Origin: Aquibium oceanicum
Lineage (GTDB): Bacteria; Pseudomonadota; Alphaproteobacteria; Rhizobiales; Rhizobiaceae
DNA: 64,000 bases
Direction of reading: 5' to 3'
NCBI RefSeq assembly: GCF_001889605.1
Contig: NZ_CP018171.1
Span: 868,001 to 932,000, forward strand
The position numbers and the translations under genes are program-made. Shown here piece after piece: positions 24,515 to 32,902 of this stretch (positions are counted from its first letter, which is position 1; each line of letters begins with the position of its first letter). The notes under the pieces are model-generated. The model was not told the DNA's origin. It was given only the letters and a program-made list of their open reading frames with translations, and searched no databases.

Positions 24515-25446
24515 TGGCGGACAGGGAGGGCGTGGTGACTTCATACTCGCTCGATGCCGAGACGATCGACCTGCCGAAGGGCGCGTGGGCACGCACCCAT
24601 CGGCGACGCCTCTTCGCGGGCGGAAAGCCGGTGCTGGCGCTGACGCAGGGCCAGCATCGCGCCTACGTCTTTCCGCTCTATACCCCGGCGGGCTTCGCCG
24701 TCACCTCCGAGCGCCCGGCCGATCACCCGCACCACGCCTCGATGTGGATCGGTGCCGACCATGTTCACGCGCAGATGCCCGCTGCCGGCGGCACGGTGGA
24801 GGAATACACCTATAATTTCTACGTCGACGAGGTCTTCCAGGGGCGGGCTCCGGGCCAGATCCGGGAGACGGAGGTCTCCGGCACGCGCCTGGAGGACGGC
24901 CGCTTCGAGATCGTCCAGGAACTGGAGTGGCGCGGGCCGGTGGAGTGGGGTGCAGACGCGGGCCGGCTGGTGGCACGCGAGCGGCGCTCCTATGCGGTTG
25001 AACCGGGCACGGTACGGCACCGGATCGACGTCACCTCCACGCTCCTTGCCGGCGAGGCCCCGCTGAGGCTCGGTCCGACGCGACACGCCTACTTCAACGT
25101 CCGCGTCGCCGACGGCATGATCGCGGCCAACGGCGGTCTCGTGCGCGACGACCGGGGGCGACAGGGAGGTGAGGCATTGTGCGGAGAGGGCGCGCGATGG
25201 GTCGATTTCACCGGGCCCGTCGGCGGCGGCCACAATGCAGGCGTCACCGTGATCCCGCATCCGCTGGCCGGGCGTCGACCGTTCTGGTTCGTCGCCGACT
25301 GGGGCGTGGTGACGGTCGGCCCCTTCCGCGCCGTACCGCTGGAACTGGATGCGCAGCATGCATTTTCCTCGCGCTATACGGTACTCGTGCATGACGGCGA
25401 GCCGGACCTGGACGAGATCGAGAGCATTCTGGAGGAGACGGACTGA
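24514..25446 (+). CDS. DUF6807 (PmoA-like) family protein
   Basis: A 310-residue protein of the family annotated PmoA-like or DUF6807. It carries SERPADHPHHASMW near residue 75 and GPTRHAYFNVRVADG near 190, both typical. The catalytic role of this family is not established; members occur in sugar and cyclitol catabolic clusters, often with Gfo/Idh/MocA proteins, and the fold is related to galactose mutarotase. That context is repeated here: two Gfo/Idh/MocA genes and a TRAP importer lie across the divergent promoter. The ATG overlaps the regulator stop. Confidence 0.8.
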   Translation: MADREGVVTSYSLDAETIDLPKGAWARTHRRRLFAGGKPVLALTQGQHRAYVFPLYTPAGFAVTSERPADHPHHASMWIGADHVHAQMPAAGGTVEEYTYNFYVDEVFQGRAPGQIRETEVSGTRLEDGRFEIVQELEWRGPVEWGADAGRLVARERRSYAVEPGTVRHRIDVTSTLLAGEAPLRLGPTRHAYFNVRVADGMIAANGGLVRDDRGRQGGEALCGEGARWVDFTGPVGGGHNAGVTVIPHPLAGRRPFWFVADWGVVTVGPFRAVPLELDAQHAFSSRYTVLVHDGEPDLDEIESILEETD

Positions 25447-25447
25447 C

Positions 25448-26224
25448 ATGCACATCGCGCGCATCGAAAAAGACGGACGGCGCGGCTACGGCGTGCTCGA
25501 GCAGGACGTGGTCCATCAACTCGACGGCGATCCGTTCGCGGCGATCGTGCGCACCGGCCGGAGCGACCCGCTGTCCGACGTGCGCCTGCTCGCGCCCGTC
25601 GCGGCCCCGCGCGTCTTCGGCGTCGGCTTGAACTACGTCGCCCACATCGCCGAATCGGGAGCGAAGACGCCGACCACACCCTTGCTGTTCATGAAGCCGT
25701 CGACATCCGTCATCGGCCCCGGGGAGCCGATCGTCTATCCCACGGAAGCGAAGCTCGTGCATTTCGAGGCCGAACTCGCGGTGGTTATCGGACGCGGCGG
25801 ACGCCGGATCGCAGAAGCCGACGCACTCGACCACGTGCTCGGCTATACGCTCGCCAACGATGTCAGCGAGCGGGTGATCCAGAAGACCGAGATGGACCAG
25901 GGTGCGCTGCTGGTCGGAAAGGGTTTCGACGGCTTCTGCCCGCTCGGCCCGGTCATCGCCACCGGCCTCGACCCTGCCGCCATCCGGCTCGGCGCACGCG
26001 TCAATGGCGAGCAGCGGCAGGAGAGTTCGACGGCCGACCTCCTGTTCTCGGTGCGCGATCTCGTGGCTTATCTCAGCAGCGCGATCACGCTTTTGCCCGG
26101 CGACGTTATCATCACCGGCACGCCCTCGGGCGTCGGCCCGATCGTGCCGGGCGATGTGGTGGAAATCTTCGCCGACGGAATCGGCGTCCTGACGAATCCG
26201 GTCGTCGCAGAGCCGACGAACTAG
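25448..26224 (+). CDS. Fumarylacetoacetate hydrolase family protein
   Basis: A 258-residue enzyme of the FAH superfamily. Metal-binding acids lie in HFEAELAVVIG (E-x-E) and in LANDVSER, and GKGFDGFCPLGP and TGTPSGVGPI are typical of 2-keto-3-deoxy-sugar-acid and acylpyruvate-type members. It follows DUF6807 by 1 base. It could be the last enzyme of a sugar-acid route (hydrolase, dehydratase or decarboxylase on a 2-keto acid). The reaction cannot be set from sequence alone. Confidence 0.88.
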   Translation: MHIARIEKDGRRGYGVLEQDVVHQLDGDPFAAIVRTGRSDPLSDVRLLAPVAAPRVFGVGLNYVAHIAESGAKTPTTPLLFMKPSTSVIGPGEPIVYPTEAKLVHFEAELAVVIGRGGRRIAEADALDHVLGYTLANDVSERVIQKTEMDQGALLVGKGFDGFCPLGPVIATGLDPAAIRLGARVNGEQRQESSTADLLFSVRDLVAYLSSAITLLPGDVIITGTPSGVGPIVPGDVVEIFADGIGVLTNPVVAEPTN

Positions 26225-26473
26225 CCGCACATGGCAGCCTGGCGGTGGTGATCGCGCACGCGGCGGAACTCTTCGGCGGGGGGCGCGTGCTCTTCGCATC
26301 CGCCGCATTCGCGCGATCGAAGCGGTGTACATCCGCGAAGCCATTACCATTCTTCAGGGCCTGGAAGGCGAGGCGCCGAAGGGCGGGACTTTCTGGGCCG
26401 TGGTTGAGCTGTTCGGAGTCTCGACTAGCGAAAGCAGGGTTGGCGAGCGCTCCGTCCCGCAGGTTCTGTCCCA
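26225..26473. other. Convergent intergenic gap, no recognised gene
   Basis: A 249-base gap between two convergent genes. Short open frames exist on both strands, but none has a recognisable family, start signal or partner. No strong terminator hairpin was found. Confidence 0.5.
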
Positions 26474-28822
26474 TCAGACGGTGCGCGACCTGATCCGGGC
26501 GGCGGCCATGGCGTGCCAGGCGATGTAGGCGAGTGCGATGCCCGTCGCGGGCAGCCAGATCGCGGGGTCGCGCATCATCACCGCTGCCGCGAGCATGAGG
26601 CGAAAAGCCGTCTCGGATCCGCCTAGGCGCCGAACGTCGAACCGGGCGAGCGCGCCGGCAAGGAGATAGAGGCACAACGATAGCCGCGCGATCACCAGCG
26701 CCAGCGTCGCCCAGTCGATCCCAGGGCCGTAGCCGGGAAGGAACTCGATGGCGCTGGGCGTCGCCATGGCGGGATCGAGCTTGGCCGCATCGATCAGCAG
26801 CAGCTCCGGATAGAAGGCGAAGACGAAGGGCAGCACGAACATCACAATCCCGGCCCGCACGGCGGCGAAGCCGGTCGCCATCGGGTCGGCCTTGGTGATG
26901 GAGGCCGCCGCGAAGGCGGCGACCGCCACCGGAGGCGTGATCGCCGAGGCGACCGCGAAGAAGAAGATGAACATGTGCGCCGTAAAAGGCGCGATGCCGA
27001 GGCCGATCACCAGCGGTCCCATCAGGAGCGCGACATTGACGTAGGCCGGCACCGTCGGCATGCCCATGCCGAGCAGGATCGCCATGAGCATGGTGACGAA
27101 CAGCGCGGCGAAGAGAAAGACGCCACCCGACTGCAATTCGGGTGCGAAGAGCCGCAGCATCGACAGGACGTCCCGGGCGATGAAGCCCGAGAGTCCGGTG
27201 AAGTTGAGGCAGAAGTCGATGACGGAGACCGAGAGGAACATCAGGTAGAGCGTCGCGATCAGCACGCCCGCGTCCGCCAGCGCGTCGACCAGTTGCGCGG
27301 GGCGGCGCCGGAATTCTGGATCGAGCAGGAAGAGCACGGCCAGCAGCGCCACCGCCCACCAGCCCGCGGATCCGGCATCGCCGGCGGAGTTCTGGACGAG
27401 TTGGAAGAGCCACGGCAGGTTCTCGGTCCGGCACAACCCGTCCTCGACGATGCGCTCGATGCCGATGAGCCCGGCGATCGGGCCGCAGCCCACGGCTTCC
27501 TTGGGGGTCAGGAGCAGCACCATGATGAGAAGGATCGGCGCCAGGATCATGAGGAGGTTCAGCCGGTCCTGTCCGGTCAGGACCATGTCAGACGTCTTTT
27601 CGCCTACCGCCTGAATGCCCTGCTTGCGGGCCTGGAAGACGACGGTGAGGAAAAGGCATCCGAAATAGGCGAGCGCCGGCAGCGAGGCGGCGATGATGAC
27701 TTCTCGATAGGGCGTGACGGTCATGGCGGCCAGCACGAAGGCGGCCACGCCCATCACCGGCGGCATGATCTGGCCGCCCGAGGAAGCCGCCGCTTCGATG
27801 CCGCCTGCGAAGTTCTTCTTGAAGCCTCGCCTGAGCATCATCGGTATCGTGAGAACGCCCGTCGACAGCACGTTCACGACCGGCCCGCCGGAAATGGTGC
27901 CGAACAGCGCGGAGGAGACGATGGCCGCGTGGGCCGGCCCGCCACGCAGGCGCCGCGTCCACAGGAAGGCGAGCTTGATAAGCGAGCGCCCGCCGCCCGA
28001 GATGCCGAACAGCGAGCCGAGCACGATGTACGGAAAGACCGTGGACAGGAGGATACCCATGAAGCGGCCGAGGATGCCCTGCGCGTTGTTGACGAGGATG
28101 TCCTCGACGTTGGGCCGCCCGTCCATCAGCATCCGCGGCTCGCCGCCGAGCTTGGTGATGAGGTACTTGTTCATGTCTTCGGCGCCGAAGACGTACCAGG
28201 CCAGCACCGTAGCCAGCGTATAGGCCGCAATGAGGATCGCGACCGATACCAGCGCGAGCCCCCAAACCCGGATGTTGTAGCCCAGGAACACCGCAATCCC
28301 GGCGCCGACGACGACGAAGATCCAGCCGCCGAGGGTGTTGATGCAGGCGGGGTCGTCAACGGAAGTGGGAGCGGGAAGCCCGTAGAGTTCCGCGAACTCG
28401 CGCTCCTCGGCCAGTGCGCGGGAAATCAGCTCCGCTCGCTCGCCGGTGACGCGGTCGATCAGGCAGACGGAGTCGATCTCGACGAGATATGCCAGCGCCA
28501 CGACGGCCGCCATAACCACGAGCGCGACGTCCATGAACAGGCCGAACCAGCGCCAGAAGGGGCCGCGCTCCATTTCGGAGAACTGCGCCCAGAAGGAATG
28601 GTTGAGCGCCACGATCGCCATCATCAGGACGAAGGCGACGGGATAGAGCCATTGGTACGGGAACTTGCGGATCGGGAAATCGGGGTCCCCGACGAGCCCC
28701 TGCACGAAGGCATCGAGACCCGGGATGGACGGGATCGTGTTCAGGAGGCCTATAGCCACCAGCACGAGCCCGAGCAGGCGCGCGGCGCGTTTCAGCGGCG
28801 GGACGGTTGCGGTCGGTTCCAT
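26474..28822 (-). CDS. TRAP transporter fused permease, TAXI type (4TM/12TM)
   Basis: A 782-residue inner-membrane protein that combines small and large TRAP permeases, the form that works with TAXI binding proteins. Typical DctM-like segments are GGPVVNVLSTGVLTIPMML, AAASSGGQIMPPVMG and GMGMPTVPAYVNVALLMGP. The C-terminal ~120 residues resemble the DUF3394 extension seen in these fused forms. It is the last gene of a minus-strand group with a TAXI binding protein 68 bases upstream, separated by a hairpin. Confidence 0.92.
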   Translation of the reverse strand: MEPTATVPPLKRAARLLGLVLVAIGLLNTIPSIPGLDAFVQGLVGDPDFPIRKFPYQWLYPVAFVLMMAIVALNHSFWAQFSEMERGPFWRWFGLFMDVALVVMAAVVALAYLVEIDSVCLIDRVTGERAELISRALAEEREFAELYGLPAPTSVDDPACINTLGGWIFVVVGAGIAVFLGYNIRVWGLALVSVAILIAAYTLATVLAWYVFGAEDMNKYLITKLGGEPRMLMDGRPNVEDILVNNAQGILGRFMGILLSTVFPYIVLGSLFGISGGGRSLIKLAFLWTRRLRGGPAHAAIVSSALFGTISGGPVVNVLSTGVLTIPMMLRRGFKKNFAGGIEAAASSGGQIMPPVMGVAAFVLAAMTVTPYREVIIAASLPALAYFGCLFLTVVFQARKQGIQAVGEKTSDMVLTGQDRLNLLMILAPILLIMVLLLTPKEAVGCGPIAGLIGIERIVEDGLCRTENLPWLFQLVQNSAGDAGSAGWWAVALLAVLFLLDPEFRRRPAQLVDALADAGVLIATLYLMFLSVSVIDFCLNFTGLSGFIARDVLSMLRLFAPELQSGGVFLFAALFVTMLMAILLGMGMPTVPAYVNVALLMGPLVIGLGIAPFTAHMFIFFFAVASAITPPVAVAAFAAASITKADPMATGFAAVRAGIVMFVLPFVFAFYPELLLIDAAKLDPAMATPSAIEFLPGYGPGIDWATLALVIARLSLCLYLLAGALARFDVRRLGGSETAFRLMLAAAVMMRDPAIWLPATGIALAYIAWHAMAAARIRSRTV

Positions 28823-28849
28823 TCGGCTCCAGCCCGGAGTGACGCGGAA

Positions 28850-28879
28850 GGGCGGGCAGGCCTACGAGCCTTCCCGCCC
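28850..28879 (-). terminator. Hairpin between TAXI binding protein and TRAP permease
   Basis: An 11-bp stem with one mismatch (GGGCGGG-c-AGGC / GCCT-t-CCCGCCC) and a 6-base loop, without a T-run. Like the hairpin at 3080-3102 it lies just after a binding-protein gene and probably lowers permease expression relative to the receptor. Confidence 0.45.
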
Positions 28880-28890
28880 GATCGTTCAGA

Positions 28891-29955
28891 TCATTCGGCG
28901 CAGTCCGGGATCTTGTAGCCCGCCTCCTCCCAGGCCGCGACGGCGCCGGGATGGTACTTCAGCGTGAGCGCGCCGCAGAAGCCGGTCGTCTCCTCGTCCA
29001 CCACGTCGAAATTGACGTTGGCGGCATAGGGCGCGCGCTTCTTGAGTTCCGGGATGGAGGCGATGTAGGCGGCCGTGATCTTCTTGACGAGATCGTCTGG
29101 CATGTCCGCCCGTACCAAAGTCGCGAAGGGCACGCCGGGCGAACGGAAGTAGCCGTCCTCCGAAATCAGCGTGACGCCCTGGTCGGGGCCGTATCCCATA
29201 TCCTCGCCCTTGATCACGACCGGCGAATTGCCGGGTGCGCGCAGGAACTTCTTCATGCCTTCGCTCTCCCAGATCTCCTTGGGGAAGGAGATGAGGTTGA
29301 CGTTGCCAGCGGCGAGCGCCGTCACGACGCGGTCCGACGGGAAGGTCACGGGCACCATGAAGGCTTCCGCCGAACCGTCCACCAGGACGGTGGGCAACTG
29401 GCCCCAGTTGGTCTGCAGTCCCTTGTAGTCCTCGCCGTCCTTGAAGCCGCCGGTGCCGAGCTGCAGCGTCTGGCGTCCGAGCGTCAGCGCCGCCCCGCTC
29501 GGCGGGCCGTTCCAGACGGTGCGGCCCTTGATGTCCTCGTAACTGCGGATCCCTGAAGCGACGGGCGCGAACAGCCCGTAGGCGCCTGCATTGTACGGCC
29601 ACATGGCGCGGACCTTCTCGGCCAGTGCCTTTCCGTTCTCGCCCTGGCTGCTGAAGGGGCCGCGCCCGTTCTCCAGCAGGAAGTGCAGCACGGTTGGCGC
29701 GGTGGCCACATCCGTTTTGCCCTCGGCCACGTTGACGATCGAATTGGTGGCGGTCTGGCCTTCCGAGACCTGGATGTTGGCGATCCCCTCGCGTGCCAGC
29801 ACGTCGGCCAGATGGACCATGTTCACGTGCGGCGAGTTTCCGGGGCTGGACGTTTCGCCGGTGAGATTGACCTGCGCCAGCGCCGCGGGCCCTGCCATGC
29901 AGAGCGCCGCCGCGCAGCCGAGGATTGCGATCTTTCGAGTGAGCCTTGACGACAT
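28891..29955 (-). CDS. TAXI-family TRAP transporter solute-binding protein
   Basis: A 354-residue secreted receptor. Signal peptide of about 25 residues (ILGCAAALCMAGPAALAQ); the mature part shows SPGNSPHVNMVHLADVLAREG, VNVAEGKTDVATAPT and GFKDGEDYKG, as in TAXI proteins. GGAGGAAAACAAGAA precedes the ATG at 29955. TAXI proteins are known mainly for glutamate and other carboxylates, but most substrates are unknown; here a sulfatase-like hydrolase gene is next upstream. Confidence 0.9.
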   Translation of the reverse strand: MSSRLTRKIAILGCAAALCMAGPAALAQVNLTGETSSPGNSPHVNMVHLADVLAREGIANIQVSEGQTATNSIVNVAEGKTDVATAPTVLHFLLENGRGPFSSQGENGKALAEKVRAMWPYNAGAYGLFAPVASGIRSYEDIKGRTVWNGPPSGAALTLGRQTLQLGTGGFKDGEDYKGLQTNWGQLPTVLVDGSAEAFMVPVTFPSDRVVTALAAGNVNLISFPKEIWESEGMKKFLRAPGNSPVVIKGEDMGYGPDQGVTLISEDGYFRSPGVPFATLVRADMPDDLVKKITAAYIASIPELKKRAPYAANVNFDVVDEETTGFCGALTLKYHPGAVAAWEEAGYKIPDCAE

Positions 29956-30013
29956 TTCTTGTTTTCCTCCCTGTTGATGAACATTCCGGAGCGTTACCCG
30001 CCCCGGCACCTCC

Positions 30014-31693
30014 TCATTCCGCGGCCTTGCTCCCGCGCATGTCGCGCGCCTTGCGTCCGACGTATTTCGCCACGATCTCCGGCTCGGCCTCCTCCTCGCC
30101 GACCACGCCGATCAGGACACCCGTACGGCCCGACTTCCCGCGGGCGTTCCGCAAGGCCTCGTTCGAAATCGTGGTGCGCGCGGCCGGGCGCCGCGCCCAG
30201 GCAAACAACCTGTCGTAGAGCGCCGCGCGAATGTTTTCCTGCGCCGGCGAGGCGCCCAGGTCCTCCAGTTCGTCGGGATCGGCGTCGAGATCGAAGAGCA
30301 TGGGCCGGAAGCCACCCTCGAAGTGGATCATCTTCCAGCGGCCGTCGAAGACCATGAACATGCGCGCGTCGGCCGGATGCAGGCCGAGCTTGCCGGCGAG
30401 CGGGCTGGCCGAATAGTCGTATTCGCAGAACACCGCGCCGCGCTCACGTGCCGCGCCGCCGCGCAGTAGAGGCAGCAGCGACTTTCCCTCCAGGACGTGG
30501 TCGAGCCGCGAAGGATCGCTTCCCGCCGCCTCCACGAAGGTCGGCAGGAGATCGAGGCATTCCACCAGCGCGTCGCAAACCGTGCCGCGCGTGGCGTCGG
30601 CCTTTTCCGAAGGATCGTAGACGATCAGCGGCACCTTGATGCTGGCGTCGTGGAAGAAGGTCTTCTCGCCCATCCAGTGGTCGCCCATGAAGTCGCCATG
30701 GTCTGAGGTGACAACGATCATCGTGTCGTCCATCCGGCCCGTCTCCTCGAGCCAGCCCAGAAGCACGCCCATCTGGTCGTCGCATTGCTTGATCAGGCCC
30801 ATATAGGCGCGCAGCACCTTGTCGCGGACGTCGTCGCGCGACAGCGCGCGGCCGACCGGCGCGTTCTGGAATCCCCGGAACACCGGATGGTCCGTGTCCC
30901 GCTCCGCCTGGGAACGGACCGGCGGCAGGAAATCCTGCCGTCCGAACATCGAGGCATAGGGTTCCGGCACGATATAGGGCCAGTGCGGCTTGATGTAGCT
31001 CAGGTGGCACAGCCACCTCTTGTCGCCCTGGCCTTCGATGAACTCCATCCCGCGCCGGGTGAGATAGGGCGTCTCGCTGTCCTCCTCGCGGATGTTGGCG
31101 GGTAGGTCGGAATTCTTCAGGAACCAGCCCGAGAGAACGTTACCCGTGTCGTCGACCGCGGAGTTGGCATAGTCGTGCCAGGGATTGTCGCCTTCGTAGC
31201 CCTTGCCGCGCAGGTATTCGTTGTACTTCAGCGCGCCGCCCGGATCGTAGAGGCCGTCCGGTCCCTCCGGCCGCATGCCGTCGTCGCGCTCGAAGACGTC
31301 GAAGCCGCATTCGCTCACCCGGGCGCCGATCACGCTGTCGGGTTCGAGGCCGAGCCGCCGCATTCCTTCGGCATCCGCCGCCATGTGCGTCTTGCCGACG
31401 AGCCAGCAGCCCATGCCGGCATCGCGCAGATGATCGCCCATCGTGCGCTCGCCAACCTTCAGCGGCACGTTGTTCCACGACGCGCCGTGGCTGTGCACGT
31501 AGCGCCCCGTGTAGGTCGACATGCGCGAAGGACCGCACAGTGGCGATTGCACGTAAGCCCGCGTGAAGCGCACGCCCTTTGCGGCCAGCCGGTCGATGTT
31601 CGGCGTCTTCAGGTGCGGATGGCCGTAGCAGCTGAGGTAATCCCACCGCAGCTGGTCGAACATGATGAAAAGGATGTTCTTCGGCTCGGCCAT
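30014..31693 (-). CDS. Sulfatase / phosphonate monoester hydrolase-like enzyme
   Basis: Alkaline-phosphatase-superfamily hydrolase of 559 residues. Metal-binding Asp at residue 13 (FDQLRWD), the formylglycine motif C53-G-P-S-R (SPLCGPSRMSTYTGRY), a substrate Lys in LVGKTHM, and the second metal pair in VTSDHGDFMGDH are all intact. No signal peptide is visible, so it is cytoplasmic, as the rhizobial phosphonate monoester hydrolases are. It should cleave a sulfate, phosphate or phosphonate ester. The adjoining TAXI importer may bring in the substrate; that is inference. Maturation needs a formylglycine-generating enzyme, which is not in the window. Confidence 0.88.
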   Translation of the reverse strand: MAEPKNILFIMFDQLRWDYLSCYGHPHLKTPNIDRLAAKGVRFTRAYVQSPLCGPSRMSTYTGRYVHSHGASWNNVPLKVGERTMGDHLRDAGMGCWLVGKTHMAADAEGMRRLGLEPDSVIGARVSECGFDVFERDDGMRPEGPDGLYDPGGALKYNEYLRGKGYEGDNPWHDYANSAVDDTGNVLSGWFLKNSDLPANIREEDSETPYLTRRGMEFIEGQGDKRWLCHLSYIKPHWPYIVPEPYASMFGRQDFLPPVRSQAERDTDHPVFRGFQNAPVGRALSRDDVRDKVLRAYMGLIKQCDDQMGVLLGWLEETGRMDDTMIVVTSDHGDFMGDHWMGEKTFFHDASIKVPLIVYDPSEKADATRGTVCDALVECLDLLPTFVEAAGSDPSRLDHVLEGKSLLPLLRGGAARERGAVFCEYDYSASPLAGKLGLHPADARMFMVFDGRWKMIHFEGGFRPMLFDLDADPDELEDLGASPAQENIRAALYDRLFAWARRPAARTTISNEALRNARGKSGRTGVLIGVVGEEEAEPEIVAKYVGRKARDMRGSKAAE

Positions 31694-31821
31694 GCCCGCG
31701 ATGTCTACTCCCTTGCAGCGTCGCCGCGTAACGCGCGGTCTGTCTTTCGCGTTGGAGTGTAGCCGCGCACGGGCGATCGGGGAAATAAGAACTTCCGGCC
31801 CGATATGACGAAACGGATATA

Positions 31822-32766
31822 TCAGATGTAGGCTTGCGCCGCCTCGCGCACGTGCTCGACTAGCAGCTGCGCCTCCGGCGAGAGCTTGCGGTCCGTCGCG
31901 TGGGTGATGCCGACCGAGCCCATCAGTTCTTCTCCGGTGAGGCTCAGCCGAACGACGCGGCCGTCGGCGATCTCCTGCCGAACCGCGCCGAGCGGTACGC
32001 AGGCGATGGCGCGGTTTCCGGCAAGGAAGCTGCGCGTGAACTCGAAGGAGACCGTCTCGATCTTGTTGGGAAAGGCGCCGAGGCCCCGGGCGGTGGTGAA
32101 CTTGTCCAGTTCGCGGCGGATGATCGTGTCGGGCATCGGCACCACGACGAGTTCGGCCCGGATGTCGTCGAGCGTCACAGTGTTCGGATAGGCCGCGAAG
32201 GGATGATCGCGCCCCACGACGAAGATCAGCGGCTCGAAATAGAGGTGCTCGAACCGCACGCCCGGCATGTAATCGAGCGCCAGCAGGCGGCCGAGCAGGA
32301 AGTCGATCTCCGACCGGTGCAGCCGCGCCACGAGTTCGGGCACACCGGCCCAGTAGAGCCGCAGATCGGCCTGCGGCGCAGCGGCCTTGAACCTGCTTGC
32401 GGCTGCCACTGCGAGCGTGCGTGCGACGTTCGGCAGCATGCCCACCGATACCACGGGCACGGGCGAAAGACCCGCCGCGCTGCGCGTGCCCGCCTCCAGT
32501 TGCGACATCGCGGCATCGACGTGCCGCCGGAGCGATTCGCCCGCTTCCGTGAGCGAAAGGCCTCGGCCGGTGCGAAGAAAGAGCGGCTGTCCGATGATGG
32601 CTTCGAGTTCGGCGAGCGCGCGCGAGAGCGCCGGCTGCGAGCTGTTCATGTGCTCCGCGGCCGCGCTGACGGAGCTGTGCCTGGCAAGGGCCTGAAAGCA
32701 GCGCAAGTGCCGCATGCGCAGTCGCACGAAAGCCTCCGTCATGACCGGCAGTGCTCCGACATCCAT
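31822..32766 (-). CDS. LysR-family transcriptional regulator (GbpR/PcaQ-like)
   Basis: A 314-residue LysR regulator: helix-turn-helix at about residues 18-75 (FQALARHSSVSAAAEHMNSSQPALSRALAELE) and a type-2 periplasmic-binding effector domain. It lies upstream of the sulfatase gene in the same direction (128-base gap) rather than divergent from its target. It may control the sulfatase-TAXI group, the iron/polyamine-type ABC genes before it, or both. The ATG at 32766 has AAGGAG only 3 bases away, so the ATG 24 bases further in could also be used. Confidence 0.88.
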   Translation of the reverse strand: MDVGALPVMTEAFVRLRMRHLRCFQALARHSSVSAAAEHMNSSQPALSRALAELEAIIGQPLFLRTGRGLSLTEAGESLRRHVDAAMSQLEAGTRSAAGLSPVPVVSVGMLPNVARTLAVAAASRFKAAAPQADLRLYWAGVPELVARLHRSEIDFLLGRLLALDYMPGVRFEHLYFEPLIFVVGRDHPFAAYPNTVTLDDIRAELVVVPMPDTIIRRELDKFTTARGLGAFPNKIETVSFEFTRSFLAGNRAIACVPLGAVRQEIADGRVVRLSLTGEELMGSVGITHATDRKLSPEAQLLVEHVREAAQAYI

Positions 32767-32902
32767 CGTCTCCTTGGGGGCAGCCGCCCACGCCGCAGAA
32801 GCCCACAGCCTTTTACGCCCCTATCCTTGGCGAGGCTGGCGCGCCGCGCAAGCCGGAATGGCTGACGATCGAAGGTCCGCCAGACCCGCTGCTCTGGCCG
32901 CC

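Noticed and set aside
26975-28918. Long open plus-strand frame (647 codons) opposite the TAXI permease gene
   Set aside because: Same reason: antisense of a membrane protein gene, no recognisable domain.
31694-32806. Possible N-terminal extension of the sulfatase upstream of 31693
   Set aside because: The frame is open but overlaps the whole LysR gene; the sulfatase family start lies exactly at 31693.
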